Shown here one piece after another: positions 43,423-53,477 of a stretch of 64,000 nucleotides of DNA. A program made the position numbers and the translations under genes. The notes under the pieces are model-generated. The model was not told the DNA's origin. It saw only the letters and a list, made by a program, of their open reading frames with translations, and did not search any database. The stretch lies in contig NZ_CP160851.1 of NCBI RefSeq assembly GCF_040790665.1, positions 116,766 through 180,765 on the forward strand, read 5' to 3'. Origin of the DNA: Sulfitobacter pontiacus. Lineage in GTDB: Bacteria > Pseudomonadota > Alphaproteobacteria > Rhodobacterales > Rhodobacteraceae. How positions within the stretch are numbered: position 1 is the first letter of the stretch; each line of letters begins with the position of its first letter.

Positions 43423-44613
43423 ATGAAAGAAACATGGCGCTGGTTTGGCCCCACTGATCCGGTCACGCTTACCCATATCAAGCAGGCAGGCGCGTCGGGC
43501 ATTGTGACCGCTTTGCACGATTACGCCCCCGGCGAGGTCTGGCCGCTGCGGGATATCACGGCCCTTCAGGCGCGGATCGAGGAGGCCGGCCTGAGCTGGG
43601 ATGTGTGCGAGTCGATCTGGATGCCGGATGCGATCAAGCTGAAGGGTGCCGGTGCCACGGCAGAGATCGCGGCATGGATCGAGACGATGCGCAATCTGGC
43701 GCGCGCGGGCGTCCAGACGATCTGCTACAACTTCATGCCGCTGCTGGACTGGACCCGCACCGATCTGCGCTTCGAGATCGAAGGGCAGGGGCAGGCCTTG
43801 CGTTTTGACATGGTGGATTTCGTGGTGTTCGACGTGCATATTCTTGCGCGCCCGAACGCTCAGGCCGATCACGCCCCCGATCTGCTGGCCGCAGCGCAGA
43901 TGCGGTGGGGGCATATGACAAAGCCCGAGATCGCCGCGTTAGAGGCGAATATCATCGCCGGGCTCCCCGGTAGCGCGAAAGGGTTTACGCGGGCGGATCT
44001 GCTGGCGGGCATCGAAAGTTTCGCATCCCTGTCGCACCGCGACCTTCAGGCCAATCTGGCCGCGTTCCTGAGCGTCGTCGTGCCAGAGGCAGAGGCCTTG
44101 GGGGTGCGGCTTGCCATCCATCCCGATGATCCGCCGTTCCCGCTTTTCGGTTTGCCGCGCTGCGTTTCGACCGCGCAGGATCTGGCGTTTATTCTTGATG
44201 CGGTGCGGAGCGCTGCGAACGGGCTGACGTTGTGCACCGGATCACTTGGGGCCCGTGCGGATAATGATCTGCCGGACATGGCCCGCCGCTTTGGCGCGCA
44301 TATCCACTTTGCCCATTTGCGCAATGTGCAGCGCGAGGGGGATGGCAGCTTTCATGAAGCCGCAGCGCTTGGGGGGAGCACCGATATGATTGCGGTCCTC
44401 GCGGCCCTGCGCGCGGCAGAACAGGGGCAGCCCGCCCGCGCTATCCCGATGCGGCCGGATCACGGTCACCTGCTGGCATTCGAACAGCAGCAGAAAACAA
44501 ATCCGGGCTATTCCTATCTGGGGCGGCTCAAAGGATTGGCGGAGCTACGAGGTGCCTTGGCCGCGCTGGACCATTCAGACACCGGATCAAAACACGCAAG
44601 GCAGGTGCAATGA
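43423..44613 (+). CDS. uxuA: Mannonate dehydratase
   Basis: 396-residue UxuA, dehydrating D-mannonate to 2-keto-3-deoxygluconate in the cytoplasm. The opening (MKETWRWFGPTDPVTLTHI) and GASGIVTALHDYAPGEVW are very close to enterobacterial UxuA. Metal-binding His/Asp residues are visible in LAIHPDDPPFPLFGLPR and MRPDHGH. It overlaps kdgK by 4 bp (ATGA), so its product is phosphorylated by the next enzyme. No uxuB or uxaC is in the window, so entry at mannonate or an external step is required. Confidence 0.95.
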   Translation: MKETWRWFGPTDPVTLTHIKQAGASGIVTALHDYAPGEVWPLRDITALQARIEEAGLSWDVCESIWMPDAIKLKGAGATAEIAAWIETMRNLARAGVQTICYNFMPLLDWTRTDLRFEIEGQGQALRFDMVDFVVFDVHILARPNAQADHAPDLLAAAQMRWGHMTKPEIAALEANIIAGLPGSAKGFTRADLLAGIESFASLSHRDLQANLAAFLSVVVPEAEALGVRLAIHPDDPPFPLFGLPRCVSTAQDLAFILDAVRSAANGLTLCTGSLGARADNDLPDMARRFGAHIHFAHLRNVQREGDGSFHEAAALGGSTDMIAVLAALRAAEQGQPARAIPMRPDHGHLLAFEQQQKTNPGYSYLGRLKGLAELRGALAALDHSDTGSKHARQVQ

Positions 44614-45521
44614 CCTCACTTCTTGGCATCGGCGAATGTATGATCGAACTGTCGTCGGCGGGCGATGACCTGTGGCGGCAACGATTTTCCGGCGATGTGT
44701 TCAACGCCCTGTGGTACGCGCGGGCGCACTGCGCCGATGATGCGGATGTCGCCTTTCACACCGCTGTTGGCACGGACCCTATGTCGGACCAGATGCTGAC
44801 CTTTATCCGGTCGGGCGGAATCCGCTGTGCGCAGACGCCGCGCATCGCCGACCGGCGCCCCGGTCTGTATACGATCCAGCTGAACGGGGCCGAGCGCAGC
44901 TTTACCTATTGGCGAGACACATCGGCGGCGCAGATGATGGTGCGCCACCCCGGCCCGCTTTGGCGCGATGTGGCAGGGGCGGATGTGGTCTATTTCTCGG
45001 GCATCACGCTGGCGATCCTGCCGCCTGACGATCTAGAGACACTCCTGGCCGGCTTGGTAGAGCATAAAAAGCACGGCGGGCTTTTGGCCTTTGATCCGAA
45101 TATCCGGCCTCACCTCTGGGCGGATAAAGACCGGATGCTTGATGTCATATCGCGGGCCGCGGGCCTGAGCGATCTTGTACTGCCAAGTTTCGACGATGAA
45201 ACAACGGCCTTTGGCGACCGAACCCCGCAGGAAAGCGCGAAACGCTATGCCGATCTGGGGGCCGGGCATGTTGTGGTCAAGAACGGGCCTGCGGATACGA
45301 TCCACCTGCAGGACGGCCAGCTGACGGCTTTCCCCGTGGCCCCGGTCAGCGACATTATCGATACGACCGCCGCCGGAGATTCCTTTAACGGCGCCTATAT
45401 CGCGTGCCTTCTGCGCGGCATGCCGACCGAGGACGCCATATCGGCCGCGCAACGATGTGCGGGGCAGGTGATCAGGCATAAGGGTGCCATTATCTCGCAC
45501 AACGATCTGGGGCTGGTCTGA
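44610..45521 (+). CDS. kdgK: 2-keto-3-deoxygluconate kinase (PfkB family)
   Basis: 303-residue ribokinase-family sugar kinase. It has the N-terminal GIGECMIELS opening, LAFDPNIRPHLW, and the catalytic C-terminal signature IDTTAAGDSFNGAY with the base Asp. It turns KDG into KDPG for Entner-Doudoroff aldolase (eda is not in the window). Coupled to uxuA by ATGA overlap. KDG would arrive both from UxuA and from the DEH-reductase-like SDR. Confidence 0.9.
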   Translation: MTSLLGIGECMIELSSAGDDLWRQRFSGDVFNALWYARAHCADDADVAFHTAVGTDPMSDQMLTFIRSGGIRCAQTPRIADRRPGLYTIQLNGAERSFTYWRDTSAAQMMVRHPGPLWRDVAGADVVYFSGITLAILPPDDLETLLAGLVEHKKHGGLLAFDPNIRPHLWADKDRMLDVISRAAGLSDLVLPSFDDETTAFGDRTPQESAKRYADLGAGHVVVKNGPADTIHLQDGQLTAFPVAPVSDIIDTTAAGDSFNGAYIACLLRGMPTEDAISAAQRCAGQVIRHKGAIISHNDLGLV

Positions 45522-45582
45522 CAGAGCGCGCGCACCCGCCGATAGATTCACCCCTGGAATTCCTGCCAAGTCCGTGCCGCAT

Positions 45583-45596
45583 TTGATCTAGATCAA
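45583..45596. promoter_or_regulatory. FNR/FnrL box before ccoN
   Basis: TTGATCTAGATCAA, a perfect match to TTGAT-N4-ATCAA, centred about 62 bp upstream of the ccoN start. It predicts low-oxygen activation by FnrL. Confidence 0.88.
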
Positions 45597-45651
45597 GGCA
45601 CCACCCCTGCCGCCATGAGAACCGTGTCCCGAAATAAAGGGGATTCGGGAT

Positions 45652-47262
45652 ATGTTCGATACGCTCAAGTTGGTCGTGCTTGCGCTCATTGTGTTTTTCG
45701 CAGCTTTGGCGGCCGATTGGGCGCGGGATCCGGCCTATTTGGTCCATGCGCTGCTGATCATGGTGATCGCCGCCGGCCTGTTCTTCTGGCAACTGCGCAA
45801 TATGCCGGTCGACGGTGTCGCCGCGCCCCATGCGCCAGCGCCGCAGGGCTATATGGACGGGCCGATCCGCTATGGCGTGATTGCCACGGCGTTCTGGGGT
45901 GTTGTCGGGTTCCTTGCCGGGACATACATCGCCTTTCAACTCGCGTTTCCCGCGCTGAATATCGAATGGGCGCAGCCCTATGCCAACTTTGGCCGTCTGC
46001 GTCCGCTGCACACCAGCGCGGTGATCTTCGCCTTTGGCGGCAATGCCCTGATCGCCTCTTCTTTTTACATCGTGCAACGTACGTCGGCGGCACGGCTTTG
46101 GGGCGGCAACGCTGCTTGGTTTGTTTTCTGGGGCTATCAGTTGTTCATCGTGCTGGCAGCCACGGGCTATCTGCTGGGGGCCACCCAATCGAAGGAATAC
46201 GCCGAGCCGGAATGGTACGTCGACATCTGGCTGACCATCGTCTGGCTGACCTACCTCGCCGTGTTCTTCGGTACGATCCTGAACCGGCGCGAGCGTCATA
46301 TCTATGTCGCCAACTGGTTCTTTCTGGCCTTCATCATCACCGTGGCCATGCTGCATGTGGTCAACAACCTCGCCATTCCGGTGTCGATCTGGGGCTCCAA
46401 ATCGGTGCAGGTCTTTGCGGGCGTGCAGGATGCCATGACACAGTGGTGGTACGGGCATAACGCCGTGGGCTTCTTCCTGACCGCCGGTTTTCTGGGCATG
46501 ATGTACTACTTTGTCCCGAAACAGGCGGGCCGTCCGGTCTATAGCTACAAACTGTCGATCATCCACTTCTGGGCGCTGATCTTTCTGTATATCTGGGCGG
46601 GTCCGCACCACTTGCATTACACCGCCTTGCCCGATTGGGCGGCGACGCTGGGGATGGTGTTTTCGATCATCCTGTGGATGCCAAGCTGGGGCGGCATGAT
46701 CAACGGTCTCATGACGCTCGAAGGCGCATGGGACAAGATCCGCACCGATCCGATCATCCGCATGTTTGTCGCCTCGCTGGCCTTCTATGGGATGTCGACC
46801 TTTGAGGGGCCGATGATGTCGATCCGCGCGGTGAACAGCCTTAGCCACTACACCGACTGGACCATCGGGCACGTGCATTCCGGTGCGCTTGGCTGGAACG
46901 GGCTCATCACCTTCGGCGCGCTGTATTTCCTGACACCGCGGCTTTGGGGGCGGGCGCAGATGCATTCGCTGTCGGCGATCAACCTGCACTTCTGGCTCGC
47001 GACCGTGGGCATCGTTCTTTACGCGGCGTCGATGTGGGTCTCGGGCATTATGGAGGGGCTGATGTGGCGCGAGGTCGATGCCAATGGCTTCCTTGTCAAC
47101 AGCTTTGCCGACACCGTCGAAGCCAAATTCCTGATGTATGTGGTCCGTGGTCTGGGCGGGGTGCTCTACCTCGCGGGGGGTGCGGTGATGGTCTGGAACA
47201 TGTGGATGACCATCCGCGCCCCGCACGCCCGCCCCGTCACCGTCGCCCTGCCAGCGGAGTAA
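45652..47262 (+). CDS. ccoN: cbb3-type cytochrome c oxidase subunit I
   Basis: 536-residue catalytic subunit with about 14 TM segments, carrying haem b and the haem b3-CuB centre. His ligands are visible in [44 protein letters not shown] and [15 protein letters not shown]. It reduces oxygen with high affinity and pumps protons at the inner membrane. It starts the ccoNOQP operon behind an FNR box. Confidence 0.97.
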   Translation: MFDTLKLVVLALIVFFAALAADWARDPAYLVHALLIMVIAAGLFFWQLRNMPVDGVAAPHAPAPQGYMDGPIRYGVIATAFWGVVGFLAGTYIAFQLAFPALNIEWAQPYANFGRLRPLHTSAVIFAFGGNALIASSFYIVQRTSAARLWGGNAAWFVFWGYQLFIVLAATGYLLGATQSKEYAEPEWYVDIWLTIVWLTYLAVFFGTILNRRERHIYVANWFFLAFIITVAMLHVVNNLAIPVSIWGSKSVQVFAGVQDAMTQWWYGHNAVGFFLTAGFLGMMYYFVPKQAGRPVYSYKLSIIHFWALIFLYIWAGPHHLHYTALPDWAATLGMVFSIILWMPSWGGMINGLMTLEGAWDKIRTDPIIRMFVASLAFYGMSTFEGPMMSIRAVNSLSHYTDWTIGHVHSGALGWNGLITFGALYFLTPRLWGRAQMHSLSAINLHFWLATVGIVLYAASMWVSGIMEGLMWREVDANGFLVNSFADTVEAKFLMYVVRGLGGVLYLAGGAVMVWNMWMTIRAPHARPVTVALPAE

Positions 47263-47267
47263 GATCA

Positions 47268-48104
47268 ATGGCCAAGAACCCCCAAAGCCCCAACTACGAC
47301 CCCGCTGACGATCCCAAGGTGGTGACCGCCAGCGATGGGATGAAAAAGGGCAAAATCCCGAACGAGCTGCCGCCAGAGACGCAGACGATCACCTTTCACC
47401 AGCGGTTTGAACGCAATGCGACGCTGCTGCTGATCGCCTCTCTCGGGGTGGTCAGTATCGGCGGCATCATCGAGATCGCGCCGCTGTTCTGGCTGGAAAA
47501 CACGATCGAGAAGGTCGAGGGCATGCGCCCCTATTCGCCGCTGGAACTGGCGGGTCGCGAGATCTATGTGCGCGAGGGCTGCTATGTCTGCCACAGCCAG
47601 ATGATCCGCCCCATGCGCGACGAGACGGAGCGTTACGGCCATTACAGCCTCGCCGCCGAATCCATGTATGACCACCCGTTTCAATGGGGCTCGAAACGCA
47701 CCGGTCCGGATCTGGCGCGGGTCGGTGGGCGCTATTCGGACGAGTGGCATGTGGATCACCTGATGGACCCGCAGTCGGTCGTGCCGGAAAGCGTGATGCC
47801 GAAATACGCCTTTCTGATGGAGGCCAAGCTGGAAAGCGAGGATGTGACGGATCTGCTGGCGACCCACCGTATGGTTGGCGTGCCCTACACCGACGAGATG
47901 ATCGCCAGCGCGAGCGGAGATTTCCGCATGCAGGTTGACCCGATGGGGGATTATGACGCGCTGCTTGACCGCTACCCCGGTGCGCAGGTGCGCGACTTTG
48001 ACGGGCAGCCCGGTGTCAGCGAGATGGATGCCCTGATCGCCTATCTGCAAATGCTCGGGACGTTGGTCGATTTCTCGACTTTTGTGCCCGATGCCACCCG
48101 CTGA
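47268..48104 (+). CDS. ccoO: cbb3-type cytochrome c oxidase subunit II (mono-haem)
   Basis: 278-residue membrane-anchored cytochrome c. One TM (about 50-70) is followed by a haem domain with [11 protein letters not shown] and the conserved [17 protein letters not shown]; the axial Met is in [11 protein letters not shown] at 47268 is 5 bp after ccoN. It carries electrons from CcoP to CcoN. It is somewhat longer at both ends than some homologues (a Pro/Asp-rich N-terminus of about 45 residues). Confidence 0.96.
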   Translation: MAKNPQSPNYDPADDPKVVTASDGMKKGKIPNELPPETQTITFHQRFERNATLLLIASLGVVSIGGIIEIAPLFWLENTIEKVEGMRPYSPLELAGREIYVREGCYVCHSQMIRPMRDETERYGHYSLAAESMYDHPFQWGSKRTGPDLARVGGRYSDEWHVDHLMDPQSVVPESVMPKYAFLMEAKLESEDVTDLLATHRMVGVPYTDEMIASASGDFRMQVDPMGDYDALLDRYPGAQVRDFDGQPGVSEMDALIAYLQMLGTLVDFSTFVPDATR

Positions 48105-48114
48105 GGAGCTTGCC

Positions 48115-48303
48115 ATGGACACCTATTCCTTCTTGCGTGAACTGGCTGATAGCTGGGCGCTCTTGATCCTGACGCTGATCTTTCTGGGGGTCATTGCTTG
48201 GGCGTATCGCCCCGGCTCGCGCGCGCTGCATGATGACGCGGCGGATGTGCCGTTTCGCAACAATGACCCCGACCAAGCCCGCCAAGACGGAGCCCGCCAA
48301 TGA
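48115..48303 (+). CDS. ccoQ: cbb3-type oxidase subunit CcoQ
   Basis: 62-residue subunit with one TM (SWALLILTLIFLGVIAWAY) and the short CcoQ tail (FRPGSR-type, here YRPGSRALHDDAA). It stabilises the oxidase complex. GAGGAGC precedes ATG 48115; the stop overlaps ccoP by 4 bp. Confidence 0.9.
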   Translation: MDTYSFLRELADSWALLILTLIFLGVIAWAYRPGSRALHDDAADVPFRNNDPDQARQDGARQ

Positions 48304-49205
48304 CCGACAACCGCAAGATCGACCCCACCACCGACACCGAAACCACGGGCCACAGCTGGGATGGCATCGAAGAGCTGAACACACCCCTGCCGCGGTGGTG
48401 GCTTTGGACCTTCTACGCCACCATCGTCTGGGGGGTGATCTATACCATCCTCTATCCCGCGTGGCCTTTAGTTTCGGGGGCGACGGCGGGGTTGCTGGGC
48501 TATTCCACCCGTGGCGAGGTCGCGGCTGAAATCGCGCGTGTCGATCAGTCGAATGCCGATCTGACGGAAAGCCTGATCAACGTCGATATGGGGGTTCTGA
48601 AAGACAACGACGCGCTGCACCGTTTCGCTGTGCAGGCGGGGCGTTCGGTCTTTGCGGCGAATTGTTCGCAATGTCATGGCGCGGGGGCAGGGGGTGTGGT
48701 GGCCTCGGGCTACCCGAACCTTCTGGATGACGATTGGCTTTGGGGCGGTACGATGGCCGAGATCGCCTATACCGTGCGCCACGGCATCCGCAACGAGGAT
48801 GACGCCGACGCGCGGGTGTCGCAGATGCCGTCCTTTGACTGGCTGGGCGCTGCGGAACTGGACGCCACGGCCCATTTCGTGCGCAGCCTTTCGGGGCTCT
48901 CGCATGACGAGGCAGCGGCCCAAGCGGGTGCGGATATCTTCGCCACGAATTGCAGCGCGTGCCACGGTGAAACGGGCCTTGGGGATCGCGAGATCGGCGC
49001 GCCAAACCTTGCCGATGCGATCTGGCTGCGCGGCGGCAGTCACGAGGCGATCATCCAACAGCTGAAAACGCCGCGCATGGGGGTCATGCCGCCCTGGCAG
49101 GCGCGTTTGGGCGAAGCCGATGTGCGCGCTGTGACGGCCTATGTGCACGGTCTGGGCGGGGGGGAGGCCGCGATGGACACGGCCCAAGATGGGTCTGCTG
49201 ACTGA
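48300..49205 (+). CDS. ccoP: cbb3-type cytochrome c oxidase subunit III (di-haem)
   Basis: 301-residue di-haem subunit. The N-terminal segment WDGIEELNTPLPRWWLWTFY is typical, followed by a TM helix. Two haem sites are CSQCH and CSACH. It accepts electrons from soluble cytochromes and passes them to CcoO. The ATG overlaps the ccoQ stop. It is the last gene before an internal FNR box. Confidence 0.96.
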   Translation: MTDNRKIDPTTDTETTGHSWDGIEELNTPLPRWWLWTFYATIVWGVIYTILYPAWPLVSGATAGLLGYSTRGEVAAEIARVDQSNADLTESLINVDMGVLKDNDALHRFAVQAGRSVFAANCSQCHGAGAGGVVASGYPNLLDDDWLWGGTMAEIAYTVRHGIRNEDDADARVSQMPSFDWLGAAELDATAHFVRSLSGLSHDEAAAQAGADIFATNCSACHGETGLGDREIGAPNLADAIWLRGGSHEAIIQQLKTPRMGVMPPWQARLGEADVRAVTAYVHGLGGGEAAMDTAQDGSAD

Positions 49206-49230
49206 GCCGCCGCACGACAAGACCTGTTGT

Positions 49231-49244
49231 TTGATGCAGATCAA
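49231..49244. promoter_or_regulatory. FNR/FnrL box before ccoG
   Basis: TTGATGCAGATCAA, a perfect TTGAT-N4-ATCAA, centred about 64 bp upstream of ccoG. The spacing to the start is almost the same as at ccoN, so both operons should respond together. Confidence 0.88.
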
Positions 49245-49301
49245 AGCGGCCTGCGCCCCACGGGTGTAGGCCGCAAGACACAACCCCGGAGCCCCCCGCC
49301 C

Positions 49302-50909
49302 ATGTCCAACGCCGCCCCCCCGCTTTTCGCCGCGCGCGAGCCGATCTTCCCCCGCCGGGTGAGCGGCTTTTTCCGCCGGCTGAAATGGGTGATCCTGATC
49401 CTCACGCTGGGGGTCTACTACGTCACCCCGTGGCTCCGTTGGGACCGAGGGCCGAACCTGCCGGATCAGGCGGTTCTGGTCGATCTTGCGAACCGCCGTT
49501 TTCATTTCTTCTGGATCGAGATCTGGCCGCATGAGTTCTATTTCGTCGCCGGACTGCTGATCATGGCGGGGCTGGGGCTGTTCCTGTTTACCTCTGCCTT
49601 GGGTCGGGTCTGGTGTGGCTATGCCTGCCCGCAAACCGTCTGGTCTGACCTCTTCATGACCGTGGAGCGCTGGATCGAGGGCGACCGCAACGCCCGCATT
49701 CGCCTACACAATGCGCCGTGGAGCCTGCGAAAGGCGCGGTTGCGGGGGGCGAAATGGGCGGTCTGGTTGCTGATCGCGGTGGCGACGGGCGGGGCTTGGG
49801 TCTTTTACTTTGCCGATGCGCCCCGTCTCGCGCGCGACCTCGTGACCCTGCAAGCCGCCCCCGTGGCCTATGCCACCATCGCCGTGCTCACTGCCACGAC
49901 CTTTATCTTTGGCGGATTCATGCGCGAACAGATCTGCATCTACATGTGCCCCTGGCCCCGCATCCAAGGCGCGATGATGGACCCCGGCACGCTGACCGTC
50001 GGCTACCGCAAATGGCGGGGGGAGCCGCGCGGGAAGGGTGGGGTGAAACGCCAGCAAGCCGCCGCCGCCGCGATTGGCAGCGGCGACGCCGTGGCGCGCT
50101 ACGGTGCCGCGCTGGACATAAACTCCGCCGGAGACCGCCAGTCGCGCAGCGGCGACGTGCTGGGGGATTGTATCGATTGCAACGCCTGTGTCGCGGTTTG
50201 CCCGATGGGGATCGACATCCGCGAGGGTCAGCAGATGGAGTGTATTACCTGCGCCCTCTGCATCGACGCTTGTGACGATGTGATGGCCAAGATCGGGCGG
50301 CCACGGGGGTTGATTGACTATCTCGCGCTGGATGACGAACCGCCAACCGCCCCGCAAGAAAGCGCCGCAGTCGCGGGGTATGCCGAAGCCCCCGCCGGTG
50401 ACGTTGCGGGGGCGTCGCTGCCCCCGTGGCAGCCCAAGCCGCTTTGGCAGCATGTCTTTCGACCCCGCACGATTGTGTACACGACGGCATGGGCCGCCAT
50501 CGGTGTGGCGCTGGTCGTAGCACTTTTCATCCGGCCCGAGATCGACATGACCATTGCGCCGGTGCGCAACCCGACCTTTGTCACCCTGTCGGACGGGTCC
50601 ATCCGCAACGCCTATGACATCCGCCTGCGCAACAAACACACCGAAGCACGGGATTTCAGAGTGTCGCTGGTGGCCGACAGCCCCTTGGAACTGGCGCTAG
50701 AGGGCGCAAGTAACGCCGTGGTCAACGTGCCCGCTGACACCAGCCGGTTGCAACGTGTCTATGTGATCGCCCCGCCGCAGACCCCCGCGGCCCGCGCGCA
50801 GCGCAGTGATCTGCGCCTTTGGGTCGAAGATGTCACTTCGGGCGAGCGGGCCTATGGCAATACAATTTTCAACGGAAAGGAAGGATCTGATGAGCGTGGT
50901 ACAGACTGA
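49302..50909 (+). CDS. ccoG: Cytochrome c oxidase accessory protein CcoG
   Basis: 535-residue membrane protein with about five TM segments and two [4Fe-4S] ferredoxin motifs (CIDCNACVAVCPMG, CITCALCIDAC). Family members act as a Cu(II) reductase in delivery of copper to CuB. The C-terminal third is a periplasmic Ig-like domain. ATG at 49302 behind CCGGAG; the longer frame begins inside the promoter. It opens the ccoGHIS maturation operon. Confidence 0.95.
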   Translation: MSNAAPPLFAAREPIFPRRVSGFFRRLKWVILILTLGVYYVTPWLRWDRGPNLPDQAVLVDLANRRFHFFWIEIWPHEFYFVAGLLIMAGLGLFLFTSALGRVWCGYACPQTVWSDLFMTVERWIEGDRNARIRLHNAPWSLRKARLRGAKWAVWLLIAVATGGAWVFYFADAPRLARDLVTLQAAPVAYATIAVLTATTFIFGGFMREQICIYMCPWPRIQGAMMDPGTLTVGYRKWRGEPRGKGGVKRQQAAAAAIGSGDAVARYGAALDINSAGDRQSRSGDVLGDCIDCNACVAVCPMGIDIREGQQMECITCALCIDACDDVMAKIGRPRGLIDYLALDDEPPTAPQESAAVAGYAEAPAGDVAGASLPPWQPKPLWQHVFRPRTIVYTTAWAAIGVALVVALFIRPEIDMTIAPVRNPTFVTLSDGSIRNAYDIRLRNKHTEARDFRVSLVADSPLELALEGASNAVVNVPADTSRLQRVYVIAPPQTPAARAQRSDLRLWVEDVTSGERAYGNTIFNGKEGSDERGTD

Positions 50910-51360
50910 ACGCCCGCTAACCGGCTGGCATGTGCTGGCGATGTTTATCGGCGGCTTTTCTATCATCATCTCGGTGAACCTCGCGCTGGCGTTCAACGCG
51001 GTGCGGACTTTCCCCGGCAAAGAGACCGAGTCGAGCTATGTCGCCTCGCAGAACTTCGACACCGACCGCGCCGCACAGGAAGCTTTGGGCTGGACCGTGC
51101 GGACGGAGCTGACCGACACGACGCTTAGGCTTTCTGTGACAGATGGGGGCAATCGCGTGGTAAGGCCCGAGATCATCTTTGCCACATTGGGGCGCGCGAC
51201 GACGGTGGCGGATGACATCGCGCCGGCGTTCAGCTGGGACGGCAGCGCATGGGTCGCCCCCGTCACGTCGGGCCCCGGCAACTGGAACCTCCGGATAGAG
51301 ATGCGGGCCGCTGACGGCACGCTCTTTCGCCGTCGCATCCCGCTGCGGGGCCTGCGATGA
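50890..51360 (+). CDS. ccoH: cbb3 oxidase assembly protein CcoH (FixH)
   Basis: 156-residue FixH family protein with one N-terminal TM (VLAMFIGGFSIIISVNLAL) and the family's NAVRTFPGKETESSYVASQ stretch, then a periplasmic beta domain. It is needed for stable CcoNOP assembly. It overlaps ccoG by 20 bp, with AAGGAAGG before the ATG, and overlaps ccoI by 4 bp. Confidence 0.92.
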   Translation: MSVVQTERPLTGWHVLAMFIGGFSIIISVNLALAFNAVRTFPGKETESSYVASQNFDTDRAAQEALGWTVRTELTDTTLRLSVTDGGNRVVRPEIIFATLGRATTVADDIAPAFSWDGSAWVAPVTSGPGNWNLRIEMRAADGTLFRRRIPLRGLR

Positions 51361-53477
51361 CTGTCGCTGCCTGTCCGGGCTGTATCGCGCTGGCCCCATC
51401 GGTCGATACCGCGCGCAAGGGCGTGCCCGACACCGAGGCGGCGGTCTACCTTGCGCTGCCGCAGATCCGCTGTGCCGCTTGTATTGCGGGGGTCGAAGGA
51501 GTTTTGGCCAAGCTGCCCTCTGTGAAAGCGGCCAGAGTAAACCTGAGCGCCAAGCGGGTTCGCCTTGTGCTCGCCCCCGGGTGTGACGCCAGCACCGCCC
51601 TTCAGGCCTTGAACGACGCAGGCTTTGACGCGCATGAACTGGACGCGACCGCCCTGCGCCCCGCCAATGACGACGCGGGGCGGCGCCTGCTGGCCCGTGC
51701 TGCGGTGGCGGGCTTTGCGATGATGAATGTGATGGCGATCTCTGTCGCGGTCTGGTCGGGGGCCGGGGATGTGACACGGGTGATGTTCCACTGGGTCTCG
51801 GCCGCCATAGCACTGCCCGCCCTCGCATTTTCTGCGGTGCCTTTCTTTGCTTCGGCAGGGGGTGCCTTGCGGGCGGGGCGGGTGAACATGGATGTCCCCA
51901 TTGCGCTGGCGATCCTGCTGGCCGCTGCGACATCGCTTTATGAAACCTTTGCGGCACGCGGGGCGCATACATGGTTTGATGCCGCGCTGTCGCTCACGTT
52001 TTTCTTGCTGGTGGGGCGGTATCTTGAACACCGCGCGCGGGCGACGGCGCGTTCTGCCGCAGCAGAGCTGACGGCGCTGGAGCTGCCGCGCGCCACCCGA
52101 CTGACCGCGACAGGGCGCGAAACCGTGGATGTCGCCGTGCTGATGCCAGACGACCGGATCGCATTGGCCGCAGGGGCCCGTGCGCCTGTGGACGGCATAG
52201 CTGAAACCGCCGCAATGGTGGACCGCTCTGCCCTGACCGGAGAGGCGGACCCCGTCGCTTTGGCGGCAGGGGATCTGGTCTGCGCGGGCGAAGTGATCCT
52301 TGGCGCACCGCTGACACTGCGGGCCACGCATCGTGCCGAAGACAGCACCCTGCGCCGTTTGGCGGCCCTCGTCGATGTCGCAGAGACCGGCAAGCACCGC
52401 TACAGCGGCATCGCGGACCGCGCCGCACGGCTTTATGCGCCGGTGGTGCATGGTTTGGCCGCGGTGGCTTTCGCGGTCTGGTGGGCACTGACGGGGGATC
52501 TGCATCACGCCATTGCGGTGGCCACCGCGACGTTGATCATTACCTGCCCCTGCGCCCTGGCGCTTGCCATTCCGGCGGTCACGGCGGCAATGACGGGGCG
52601 GCTGTTCCGTGCGGGCGTGCTGCTGAAATCGCCCACGGCGCTGGAACGGCTGGCTGACATCGACACGGTCGTTTTTGACAAAACCGGCACGCTGACCGAA
52701 GGGGTGGCTGTTCTTCCCGCGCTTGATTCCGACGCCGCGTCAGTTGCCTTGAGCCTGGCCCAAGCGTCGAACCACCCCGCGTCCCGTGCGCTCGCGGCGT
52801 CCCTTGCGGGGCAGGCTCCTGCCGAGTTGCGCGACGTGGTCGAGGTCGCAGGAAAGGGGGTCACCGCCCTTTGGAATGGTCTGCCCGTGGGGCTGGTGCG
52901 CGGAGAGGACGGGCCCGAGCTTCATCTGCCCGATCGGTGCATCCCCCTGCCGCTGACCGAGACCCCGCGCCCCGGCACTGCCGCGTTGATCGCCGCGCTT
53001 CGCGCCGGCGGGTGGCAGGTCGCGATGATCACCGGCGACACATCGGCCCGCGCCGCCGCCCTTGCTGCAAAGCTTGGGATTGATCAGATACATGCCGGTG
53101 TCTTGCCGCACGAGAAAGTCGATCTGGTGCGTGGTATGACAGAACAGGGCAGGCGGGTGCTGATGGTGGGTGACGGGCTGAATGACACCGCAGCGCTTGC
53201 CGCCGCATATGCATCGCTCGCCCCCGGTTCAGCGCTGGACGCGGCGAGGGTCGCCTCGGACGGTGTCATTCTGGGGGGCACTCTCGGCACCATTGCGACG
53301 ACCCTGAGGCTGGCACGTCGGGCGCGCAGCCGCATCAAGCAGAACCTTGCCCTCGCCGCCGCCTATAACTGCGTGGCGATCCCGGTCGCGGTCATGGGCT
53401 TTGCCACACCGCTGATGGCGGCGGCGGTCATGTCTTCGTCCTCCATCCTTGTCGTTCTGAATGCGCTGCGACGATGA
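51357..53477 (+). CDS. ccoI: Copper-translocating P-type ATPase CcoI (FixI)
   Basis: 706-residue P1B ATPase supplying copper for the oxidase CuB site. It has an N-terminal HMA-like CAAC (near residue 39), the membrane CPC motif (ITCPCALAL, near 396), the phosphorylation loop DKTGTLT (near 440), the HP site (SNHPASRAL) and GDGLND (near 604). The first ~30 residues add another Cys pair (CPGC). ATG overlaps ccoH and the stop overlaps ccoS. Confidence 0.95.
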   Translation: MTVAACPGCIALAPSVDTARKGVPDTEAAVYLALPQIRCAACIAGVEGVLAKLPSVKAARVNLSAKRVRLVLAPGCDASTALQALNDAGFDAHELDATALRPANDDAGRRLLARAAVAGFAMMNVMAISVAVWSGAGDVTRVMFHWVSAAIALPALAFSAVPFFASAGGALRAGRVNMDVPIALAILLAAATSLYETFAARGAHTWFDAALSLTFFLLVGRYLEHRARATARSAAAELTALELPRATRLTATGRETVDVAVLMPDDRIALAAGARAPVDGIAETAAMVDRSALTGEADPVALAAGDLVCAGEVILGAPLTLRATHRAEDSTLRRLAALVDVAETGKHRYSGIADRAARLYAPVVHGLAAVAFAVWWALTGDLHHAIAVATATLIITCPCALALAIPAVTAAMTGRLFRAGVLLKSPTALERLADIDTVVFDKTGTLTEGVAVLPALDSDAASVALSLAQASNHPASRALAASLAGQAPAELRDVVEVAGKGVTALWNGLPVGLVRGEDGPELHLPDRCIPLPLTETPRPGTAALIAALRAGGWQVAMITGDTSARAAALAAKLGIDQIHAGVLPHEKVDLVRGMTEQGRRVLMVGDGLNDTAALAAAYASLAPGSALDAARVASDGVILGGTLGTIATTLRLARRARSRIKQNLALAAAYNCVAIPVAVMGFATPLMAAAVMSSSSILVVLNALRR

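Noticed and set aside
45490..47268. A 592-codon minus-strand frame opposite ccoN
   Set aside because: Antisense shadow of ccoN, His/Arg/Asp rich, no known domain.
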